Shown here piece by piece: positions 1 to 5,830 of a DNA stretch of 16,498 nt. The notes beneath the pieces are model-generated. The model was not told where the DNA came from. It searched no databases and saw only the letters and a program-made list of their open reading frames with translations. Position 1 is the first letter of the stretch; every line of letters begins with the position of its first letter. The DNA comes from Paracoccaceae bacterium (GTDB lineage Bacteria; Pseudomonadota; Alphaproteobacteria; Rhodobacterales; Rhodobacteraceae), in NCBI GenBank assembly GCA_007129775.1, contig SKUV01000002.1, positions 1 through 16,498 on the forward strand, written 5' to 3'. A program made the translations under genes and the position numbers.

Positions 1-804
1 CACCGGGCGGATATGTTCGGGCTGGCCCAGCTCTACCAGATCCGCGGCCGGGTCGGGCGCTCCAAGACCCGTGCCTATTGCTTTCTGACCACCAAGGCGC
101 GGGTGCCGATCACCCCGCAGGCGACCCGGCGACTGCGGCTTCTGGCGAGCCTCGACAGCCTTGGGGCCGGTTTCACTTTGGCAAGTCAGGACATGGACTT
201 GCGCGGCGCAGGTAACATTTTGGGTGAAGAACAGTCGGGCCATATCCGCGAGGTCGGGCACGAACTTTACCAGCAGATGCTGGAAGAGACGATCACACGG
301 CTGCGCGCGGGCGATCTGACGGCGCTGGAGGGCGATGGCGACTGGTCGCCGCAGATCAATCTGGGCGTTCCGGTGATCATCCCCGAGGCCTATGTGCCCG
401 ATCTGGACGTGCGGCTGGGCCTCTACCGGCGGCTGGCCGATCTGACGAAAAAGGTTGAACTGGAGGGCTTTGCCGCCGAACTGATCGACCGCTTCGGCCC
501 GCTGCCGAAAGAGGTGAACACGCTGCTGCTGGTGGTGCGGATCAAGGCGATGTGCCGCCGTGCCGGCATCGCCCGGCTGGATGGCGGGCCCAAGGGCGCC
601 ACGGTGCAGTTTCACCGCGACAAATTCGCCAACCCGGCCGGGCTGGTCAGCTATCTTCAGGCCGACCGGGGCCTGTCGAAGATCCGCGACAACAAGCTGA
701 TCGTGCGGCGCGACTGGTCATCGGAGGCCGAGCGCATCCGCGGCGCCTTTGCCATCGCGCGCGATCTCGCGGCGCGGGCCAGGGAGGCCGAAAGGGTGAA
801 GTAA
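1..804 (+). CDS. mfd: Transcription-repair coupling factor Mfd, C-terminal part (5' end outside window)
   Basis: Mfd is a cytoplasmic ATP-driven DNA translocase that removes RNA polymerase stalled at DNA lesions and recruits UvrA. The reading frame is open from base 1 and gives 267 residues, about the last quarter of a protein usually near 1,150 aa. Visible parts: the end of helicase motif VI (QIRGRVGRSK, residues 13-22 of the visible frame), then the TRG translocation motif (DMDLRGAGNILGEEQSGHIREVG, roughly residues 64-86), then the C-terminal D7-type domain that folds back on the UvrA-binding region. The TAA stop at 802-804 directly abuts the stop of the convergent dehydrogenase gene. This is a housekeeping gene, unrelated to the catabolic locus downstream. 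Identification is very secure from the TRG motif. Confidence 0.97.
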   Translation, partial: HRADMFGLAQLYQIRGRVGRSKTRAYCFLTTKARVPITPQATRRLRLLASLDSLGAGFTLASQDMDLRGAGNILGEEQSGHIREVGHELYQQMLEETITRLRAGDLTALEGDGDWSPQINLGVPVIIPEAYVPDLDVRLGLYRRLADLTKKVELEGFAAELIDRFGPLPKEVNTLLLVVRIKAMCRRAGIARLDGGPKGATVQFHRDKFANPAGLVSYLQADRGLSKIRDNKLIVRRDWSSEAERIRGAFAIARDLAARAREAERVK

Positions 805-1668
805 TCAGCGCAAGCGCTTGATAAGGCTGGATGTATCCCAGCGGCCGCCGCCCATGTTCTGGACATCCTTGTAGAATTGATCCACAAGCGCGGTCACCGG
901 CAGCGCGGCGCCGATCCGGTCGGCCGTGGCAAGGCAGATGCCCAGATCCTTGCGCATCCAGTCCACCGCAAAGCCATGATCGAAGGCGTCGTCGAGCATG
1001 GTTTGATGGCGGTTGGCCATCTGCCACGAGCCGGCGGCGCCGGCGCTGATCACCTCCACCACCGCGCGGCCGTCGAGCCCGGCCTTCTCGCCGAAGGCCA
1101 GCGCCTCCGAGAGGCCCTGCACCAGCCCGGCGATGCAGATCTGGTTCATCATCTTGGCCAATTGCCCTGCGCCGCTGTCGCCCAGACGGCGGCAGATCCG
1201 CGCATAGGCGGCGATCACCGGCTCTGCCCGGGCGTAGCTTTCGGCATCGCCTCCGCACATGATCGACAGCACGCCGCCCTCGGCCCCCGCCTGTCCGCCC
1301 GAAACCGGCGCATCGACGAAACCGAGCCCCGCCTGCCCGGCGATACCGTGCAATTCGCGCGTCACCTGCGCCGAAACCGTGGTGTGATCAACGAAGAGCG
1401 CGCCACTGGCCATGCCTGCAAACGCGCCCTCCTCGCCCAGACAGACGCTGCGCAGATCGTCGTCATTGCCGACGCAGGCCATCACGAATTCGGCACCATG
1501 CGCCGCCGCGCGGGGGGTGGGCGCATGGGCTCCGCCATGCTCTTCGGCCCATTTCGCGGCCTTGGCGGCGGTGCGGTTATAGACCGTAACCTCATGGCCT
1601 GCCTTGGAAAGATGCCCGGCCATGGGATAGCCCATCACCCCGAGCCCGAGAAATGCCACGCGCGCCAT
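805..1668 (-). CDS. NAD(P)-dependent beta-hydroxyacid dehydrogenase (3-hydroxyisobutyrate dehydrogenase / tartronate semialdehyde reductase family)
   Basis: 287 aa, the normal length for this family of soluble oxidoreductases, which interconvert a 3-hydroxy acid and its semialdehyde. The N-terminal Rossmann loop is GLGVMG (residues 8-13) with NR at 31-32 closing the second strand, an arginine that suggests NADP preference. The substrate-binding signature DAPVSGG lies at 119-125 and the catalytic lysine is K172 in GAGQLAKMMN. The C-terminal all-helical domain follows. Start ATG at 1668 is preceded by GAGGGGG at 1675-1681. The gene is divergent from the acylase gene across 79 bp and converges on mfd with zero spacing. 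Which hydroxy acid is used (3-hydroxyisobutyrate, glycerate, or another) cannot be decided here, because family members share all these motifs. Confidence 0.93.
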   Translation of the reverse strand: MARVAFLGLGVMGYPMAGHLSKAGHEVTVYNRTAAKAAKWAEEHGGAHAPTPRAAAHGAEFVMACVGNDDDLRSVCLGEEGAFAGMASGALFVDHTTVSAQVTRELHGIAGQAGLGFVDAPVSGGQAGAEGGVLSIMCGGDAESYARAEPVIAAYARICRRLGDSGAGQLAKMMNQICIAGLVQGLSEALAFGEKAGLDGRAVVEVISAGAAGSWQMANRHQTMLDDAFDHGFAVDWMRKDLGICLATADRIGAALPVTALVDQFYKDVQNMGGGRWDTSSLIKRLR

Positions 1669-1747
1669 TCGCCACCCCCTCTGGATTGCAGTTCGCTCTG
1701 ATTGGGCCTACCTACCCCCGGGCGGCAGCGACGACAACAGGCTTGGC

Positions 1748-4213
1748 ATGATCACCCTACTGCGATGGCTTCTGCGCGCGTTCATCGGGCTGGTGGTGCT
1801 GTCGGGGGTGACGGTGGCGCTGATCTATGCCTTCACCTCGCGCTCGCTGCCCGCCTATGACGCGAGCTTTCACCTGCCCGGGGTGGCGGGCGAGATCGAG
1901 ATCGTGCGCAACACCGCCAATGTGCCGCATATCTTCGCCGAAGCGGATGAGGATGTTTTCTTCGGTCTGGGCTTTGCCCATGCGCAGGACCGGCTGTGGC
2001 AGATGACGATGATGCGGCGCACCGCGCAGGGCCGGCTGTCGGAAGTGTTCGGGCCGGCGACGCTGCGCACCGACGAATTGATGCGCCGGCTCGATATCTA
2101 CGGCCTCGCCACCCGGTCGGTGGCGGCGCAGGACGCCCAGACCCGGGCGGCGCTGCAGGCCTATGCGCGCGGCGTCAACGCATGGCTGGAAGAGGTCAAC
2201 CGGGGCGCGCGCGGGCGCGGCGCGCCGGAGTTCTGGATATTCCCCTCCGAGATCGCGGTCTGGCAGCCCGCCGACTCGCTGGCGATCCTCAAGCTGATGG
2301 GGCTGCAAGTCTCGGCCCATCTGGAGAACGAGGTGCTGCGCGCGCGTCTGTCGCTGGCGCTGCCCGAAGAGAGGGTTGCCGATCTGATGCCCGATGCGCC
2401 CGGCCCGGGCGTGGCCGCGCTGCCGGATTTCGCGACGCTGTTTCCCGGGGTCGCGCCCTCGGATCAGCCGATCCGCAATGCCGCGGCGGAGGGGCCGCAT
2501 TTTCCGGTGCCGCCGCGGGCGCTGGCCGGGGCGTCGAATGCCTTTGCCGCGGCGCCGGCGCGCTCGGCCTCGGGCGGCACGCTTCTGGCCAATGATCCGC
2601 ATCTGGGGCTGTCGGCGCCGACGATCTGGTATCTGGCGCGGCTGGACCTTGCTTCGGGCGCGGTGATCGGCGGCACGATCCCGGGAGTGCCGGCGGTTCT
2701 GACCGGGCGCGGCGCGCGGCTGGGCTGGGGGCTGACCACGGCCTATCTGGACGATCAGGATCTGATGATCGAACAGGTGGACCCGGACGATCCCACACGC
2801 TACCGCACGCCCGGGGGCTGGGCCGAATTCGAGACCCGCCCCTCCATCATCCGGGTGCGCGGCGGCGATCCTGTCACCCTGACCCTGCGCTGGACGGAAA
2901 ACGGCCCCGTGCTGCCGGGCGCGCATTTCAACATCGCCGCGATCACCCCGCCGGGCCATGTCGCCGCCCTGCGCTGGACGCTGCTGGACCCTGACGACAC
3001 CACGATGACCGGGCTGATCCGGCTGATGCGGGCGCAATCGGTGGCCGAGGGGATCGTGGCCGGGGCGCAGGTGGTGGCCCCGGCGCAGAACCTGATGCTG
3101 GCCGACCGCCAGCGCATCGCCATGCAGATGGTGGGCCGGATGCCCCGCCGCGATGCCGGCCACCAGACCGCGGGCCGGATGCCCGCGCCCGGATGGCGGG
3201 CCGAGAACCGCTGGCAGGGCTATTTCCCCTATTCCGCCAACCCGTCTTTCGAGAACCCGCCCGGCGGCATCCTTGGCAACACCAACAACAAGCCGCTGAG
3301 CCGGCCGTTCCCGCTGCATGTGAGCCATTTCTGGGGCGACAGCCAGCGCATCGAGCGGTTCCTGCGGTTGATGACCTCGCGCGAGGTGCATACCCGCGAC
3401 AGCTTCATCGAGGCGCAGCTCGACACCGTGTCCAACGCGGCGCGCACGTTGCTGCCGCTGGTGGGCGCGGATCTGTGGTTCACCGGCGAGGCCGCGCCCG
3501 CCGGCACGCCCGAGGCCCTGCGCCAGCGTGCGCTGCGCCTGCTTGCCGACTGGAACGGCGAGATGAACGAGCATCTGCCGGAACCCCTGATCTATGCGGC
3601 ATGGATGCGCGCCCTGCAGGAGCGGCTGATCCGCGACGAGCTGGGCCCGCTCGCCTCCGAATTCACCCATGTGGAGCCGGTTTTCATCGCGCGCGTCTTT
3701 CAGGATGTGGACGGCGCCGGGGAATGGTGCAACGTGATCCAGTCCTCCATCCGCGAAACCTGCACCGACATGGCGCGGCTGGCGCTGGACGATGCGCTGG
3801 TCTGGCTGTCGGACCGCTATGGCGGAAACCCCGAAAGCTGGCGCTGGGGCGATGCCCATCAGGCCCGGCACGACCATCAGGTGCTGGGCGATCTGCGGGT
3901 GGTGCGGTTTTTCGTGAACATCCGCCAGTCCACCAGCGGCGGCGATCACACGCTCAACCGCGGGATGACTTCGGGGCGGGGGCCGAACCCGTTCGAGAAT
4001 GTCCATGCCGCGGGCTATCGCGGGGTCTATGATTTCGCCGATCCCGATTCTTCGGTCTTCATCACCGCCACGGGGCAGTCGGGCCATTTTCTCAGCCGGC
4101 ACTACGATGATCTCGGGGATCTGTGGCGGCGCGGCGAATATGTGCCGATGACGCTGGACCCGGATCTGGCCCGCGCCGGCGCCGTGGGCATCACCCGCAT
4201 CGCGCCCGAGTGA
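1748..4213 (+). CDS. Penicillin acylase family protein (Ntn-hydrolase amidase), membrane-anchored
   Basis: 821 aa, typical for the penicillin/cephalosporin/acyl-homoserine-lactone acylase family, whose members cleave an acyl side chain from an amide using an N-terminal serine exposed by self-cleavage. Residues 4-29 are hydrophobic with no clear signal-peptidase site, suggesting an anchored periplasmic enzyme. The alpha-chain motif FGLGFAHAQDRLWQM lies near residues 72-86. The predicted nucleophile is Ser263 in LAGASNAF, followed by ANDPHLGLSAP (281-291). The residue before it is Ala rather than the commonest Gly, and Phe replaces the usual Trp at +3. GNTNNKP (510-516), about 250 residues after the Ser, sits where the family supplies the oxyanion asparagine. 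Start ATG at 1748 has a weak AACAGG site 6 nt upstream. The substrate is unknown; penicillin or a quorum-sensing lactone should not be assumed. Confidence 0.93.
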   Translation: MITLLRWLLRAFIGLVVLSGVTVALIYAFTSRSLPAYDASFHLPGVAGEIEIVRNTANVPHIFAEADEDVFFGLGFAHAQDRLWQMTMMRRTAQGRLSEVFGPATLRTDELMRRLDIYGLATRSVAAQDAQTRAALQAYARGVNAWLEEVNRGARGRGAPEFWIFPSEIAVWQPADSLAILKLMGLQVSAHLENEVLRARLSLALPEERVADLMPDAPGPGVAALPDFATLFPGVAPSDQPIRNAAAEGPHFPVPPRALAGASNAFAAAPARSASGGTLLANDPHLGLSAPTIWYLARLDLASGAVIGGTIPGVPAVLTGRGARLGWGLTTAYLDDQDLMIEQVDPDDPTRYRTPGGWAEFETRPSIIRVRGGDPVTLTLRWTENGPVLPGAHFNIAAITPPGHVAALRWTLLDPDDTTMTGLIRLMRAQSVAEGIVAGAQVVAPAQNLMLADRQRIAMQMVGRMPRRDAGHQTAGRMPAPGWRAENRWQGYFPYSANPSFENPPGGILGNTNNKPLSRPFPLHVSHFWGDSQRIERFLRLMTSREVHTRDSFIEAQLDTVSNAARTLLPLVGADLWFTGEAAPAGTPEALRQRALRLLADWNGEMNEHLPEPLIYAAWMRALQERLIRDELGPLASEFTHVEPVFIARVFQDVDGAGEWCNVIQSSIRETCTDMARLALDDALVWLSDRYGGNPESWRWGDAHQARHDHQVLGDLRVVRFFVNIRQSTSGGDHTLNRGMTSGRGPNPFENVHAAGYRGVYDFADPDSSVFITATGQSGHFLSRHYDDLGDLWRRGEYVPMTLDPDLARAGAVGITRIAPE

Positions 4214-4671
4214 CCGGGGGTTGGGCGACCGCGGCGAAGGGTGCGCGCGCATGTCCGCTCCCAGCCGTTGCTTTTGTGTTGCGCTCATCCTCGCAGCGGC
4301 CCATTTCCCGCCCGGCACGGTGAACGCCGCGAGAGCCTCCCGGGCAGCGGATGGCCGGCCTCCCGGCAGGCCGCGTTGGCCAGGCCGGGTGCACACGTCC
4401 GAGGTCGTCCGGACGGCGTCGGCACAAAGCGCCCAGCCCAAGCATTACGGGCGGCTGAGCGAGGCCATCCTCTGCCCTGTCGTCTGCGCCATGGGCCGCG
4501 ATCCTGCAGCGCGGCGCGCGTCGGCCGGACCGCGCGAGGCTGTCGAATTCTCGCCCCTTTCTGCCGCCGAATTTCCCGATTGCGCCCATCAATCCGCCCG
4601 ACCGCGCTTCTACCACAGGTGGAGTGAGCGGCGCCGCGGGGCGCTGCGGGATTTCGAAACGGATCGCTGCC
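4214..4671. other. 458-bp stretch without a convincing gene
   Basis: Several overlapping open frames exist on both strands between the acylase stop and the small downstream reading frame, but none shows a recognisable motif, a good ribosome binding site or a clear advantage over the other frames. They are rich in Arg, Ala, Pro and Gly, as random frames in GC-rich DNA are. I see no tRNA-like fold, no tandem repeat, no insertion-sequence ends and no U-tract terminator directly after the acylase stop. It may hold the end of the acylase transcript and a promoter for the small gene that follows, or a decayed gene. Confidence 0.5.
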
Positions 4672-4953
4672 ATGACCCATGTGACCGACCAGACCACCGA
4701 AGCCGCGTCCGACAGGGGCGCCGGACGGCGCCTTGCCGCGATGCCCCGCCTGCGCGCACAGGCGGAACTGGAGCCGCCGCGCGTCTCCGGCTGGCGTCGG
4801 GCCCCGGCCGCCTCGCTGAAGCGGTCGTCGGCGCGCCATCACACAAGGGCCGAGGGCGCACCCCACGACCAACCCGGCCGGCCCCGGATTGATCTGGCGT
4901 TGATCGGCCTGCTCGGCCTGTGGTGCCTGCTGGTGATCGGGCTGATGGGCTAG
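4672..4953 (+). CDS. Possible small C-tail-anchored membrane protein, unknown function
   Basis: An open frame of 93 residues starting MTHVTDQTTE. The first 70 or so residues are hydrophilic and basic (many Arg, Ala, Pro), and the last 20 form one hydrophobic segment (LALIGLLGLWCLLVIGLMG) ending at the stop codon, the layout of a tail-anchored inner-membrane protein. The frame could be opened further upstream (ATG at 4624), but the ATG at 4672 gives the more protein-like N-terminus. The ribosome site is weak (GGA at 4661-4663). The TAG stop is the first arm of a perfect hairpin shared with the convergent GntR gene. I do not recognise the family. The hydrophobic tail and a stop placed in a hairpin are the only arguments for a real gene; it may be spurious. 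Confidence 0.38.
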   Translation: MTHVTDQTTEAASDRGAGRRLAAMPRLRAQAELEPPRVSGWRRAPAASLKRSSARHHTRAEGAPHDQPGRPRIDLALIGLLGLWCLLVIGLMG

Positions 4954-4969
4954 GCGCCGCACGCGCCTA
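4951..4969. terminator. Hairpin spanning both convergent stop codons
   Basis: A perfect 7-bp inverted repeat, TAGGCGC (4951-4957) and GCGCCTA (4963-4969), with a 5-nt loop. The TAG arm is the stop codon of the small + strand frame and the CTA arm is the stop codon of the GntR gene on the - strand, so the two stops pair with each other. No U-tract follows on either side, so it is not a classical intrinsic terminator. It could act as a bidirectional 3'-end structure or be a by-product of GC-rich sequence. Confidence 0.4.
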
Positions 4970-5686
4970 CCCGCCGGCGCGCCCCTCGACCCCGCTGACC
5001 GACACGCGCTGAACGCTGTCGATGGACAGAAGCGCGGTGACCACCCGGTTGCGGAACAACTTCACATGCCGGCCGGCGATCGCTTCGGCGGCATCGGCCT
5101 TCTGGTCGGTGATCGCCTCCAGTATCGCGCGGTGATCCTGCATCGTGACCCCCAGATGGGTCTCCAGCCGTTCGTCCACCCCGGTATGATCGCTGAAGCA
5201 GACATAGCCGATGCGCAGCCCCTCCATCAGGCAGCGGTCATAGGCGGAGGACAGGTATTCCGAGGCCGCGGCCCGGCCGATGGCGCTGTGAAAATGGAAA
5301 TTGGCCTCGTTCACGGTTTCGCTGTCATGGCGCGCGGCGCCGGCTTCGAAAGCCGCGCAGCGGGCCTCGATCTCTGCCAGGGCGTCGGGCGTGCGCCGCA
5401 GGGCCGCGAGCCGCGTCACCGCGCGCTGCAGCACGTCCAGCCCCTCGAAGAACGCGCGCAGGTTCTGCAGGTCGAGCGGCGCCACCCGCGCCCCGCGGCC
5501 CCGGGCATTTCTGACCAGACCGTCGGCGCCAAGCCGAATCAGCGCCTCACGCACCGGCGTGCGCGAGACCGCATAGCGCGCCGACAGTACGCCCTCGTCC
5601 AGCGCTGCGCCGGGCGCAAGCTCAAGCCGCAGGATATCGCTGCGCAGGCTGTCATAGACCCGGTCGCTGCCGATGCTGCTGCCCAA
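4967..5686 (-). CDS. GntR-family transcriptional regulator, FCD (FadR-type) subfamily
   Basis: A ligand-responsive DNA-binding regulator, here very likely controlling the divergent hydantoinase/TRAP operon. With the TTG start at 5686 it is 239 aa, the usual FCD size. The winged helix-turn-helix occupies about residues 8-70, with recognition helix SRTPVREALIRL at 41-52. The all-helical FCD effector domain follows (about 75-225). Its metal/ligand-site histidines are visible at H133, H185 and H207, but the position usually Asp is N129. I chose TTG at 5686 because GGGAGG lies 10 nt upstream (5697-5702) and a good promoter lies just before it. The in-frame ATG at 5791 would put the promoters and the operator inside the coding region and add 35 unneeded residues. 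Whether it represses or activates cannot be read directly, but the operator position argues for repression. Confidence 0.93.
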   Translation of the reverse strand: MGSSIGSDRVYDSLRSDILRLELAPGAALDEGVLSARYAVSRTPVREALIRLGADGLVRNARGRGARVAPLDLQNLRAFFEGLDVLQRAVTRLAALRRTPDALAEIEARCAAFEAGAARHDSETVNEANFHFHSAIGRAAASEYLSSAYDRCLMEGLRIGYVCFSDHTGVDERLETHLGVTMQDHRAILEAITDQKADAAEAIAGRHVKLFRNRVVTALLSIDSVQRVSVSGVEGRAGG

Positions 5687-5696
5687 AGCGCGCGCG

Positions 5697-5702
5697 CCTC
5701 CC
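5697..5702 (-). promoter_or_regulatory. Ribosome binding site that sets the TTG start of the GntR gene
   Basis: GGGAGG on the - strand, 10 nt before TTG at 5686. The transcript predicted from the - strand promoter would begin near 5714, leaving a leader of about 28 nt that contains this site. No ATG exists in frame between the promoter and the helix-turn-helix, so TTG is the best start. Confidence 0.65.
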
Positions 5703-5720
5703 TGTCGATGCGGATGGTGG

Positions 5721-5749
5721 AGTATCCTGCGCTGCGACCGCGCAGGCAA
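5721..5749 (-). promoter_or_regulatory. Sigma70-like promoter of the GntR gene
   Basis: Read on the - strand: -35 TTGCCT (5744-5749), 17-bp spacer, -10 GATACT (5721-5726). Four of six bases match in each box, with ideal spacing, and the predicted start point lies about 28 nt before the TTG codon. The sequence ATACTCC at this -10 also occurs at the -10 of the divergent promoter. Inferred from consensus only. Confidence 0.55.
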
Positions 5750-5766
5750 GAAAAAATACGGCGCGC

Positions 5767-5794
5767 TTGACGCGGCGTATACGCCGTGCATACT
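5767..5794 (+). promoter_or_regulatory. Sigma70-like promoter of the hydantoinase/TRAP operon
   Basis: -35 TTGACG (5767-5772; five of six consensus bases), 16-bp spacer, -10 CATACT (5789-5794; four of six). The transcript would start near 5801, about 30 nt before the hydantoinase A start codon at 5831, leaving room only for the ribosome site GGAGAAGG at 5820-5827. The spacer is almost completely occupied by the palindrome at 5773-5786, so a bound regulator would block polymerase directly. Confidence 0.6.
5773..5786. promoter_or_regulatory. Candidate GntR operator: 14-bp perfect palindrome
   Basis: CGGCGTATACGCCG reads the same on both strands. The GTATAC core resembles known FCD/FadR-type operators, which often centre on GTnnAC or GTATAC. 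It lies between the divergent GntR gene and the operon it is expected to control, inside the promoter spacer of the operon. The position implies repression relieved by an effector, probably the imported substrate or a pathway intermediate. Binding itself is inferred. Confidence 0.7.
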
Positions 5795-5830
5795 CCAGCC
5801 CGGACGGCTGGTGACCGATGGAGAAGGCGA

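Noticed and set aside
1686..1714. Promoter TTGCAG with a -10 around 1709-1714 for the acylase gene
   Set aside because: The -10 candidate (TACCTA) matches only two of six consensus bases; the 79-bp divergent gap must hold promoters but I cannot place them.
1757..4441. 894-aa open frame on the - strand over the acylase gene
   Set aside because: It is antisense to a gene with clear family motifs; its translation is rich in Arg, His, Pro and Gly with no fold pattern, as expected for a shadow frame in GC-rich DNA.
4241..4627. 128-aa + strand frame starting MRAHVRSQPLLLCC as a secreted protein
   Set aside because: The short hydrophobic start is followed by Arg/Pro-rich random-looking sequence, there is no good ribosome site and other frames look equally plausible.
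5687..5791. ATG at 5791 as start of the GntR regulator
   Set aside because: It would place the operon promoter, the palindrome and the regulator's own promoter inside the coding region; the TTG at 5686 has a ribosome site and gives the family length.
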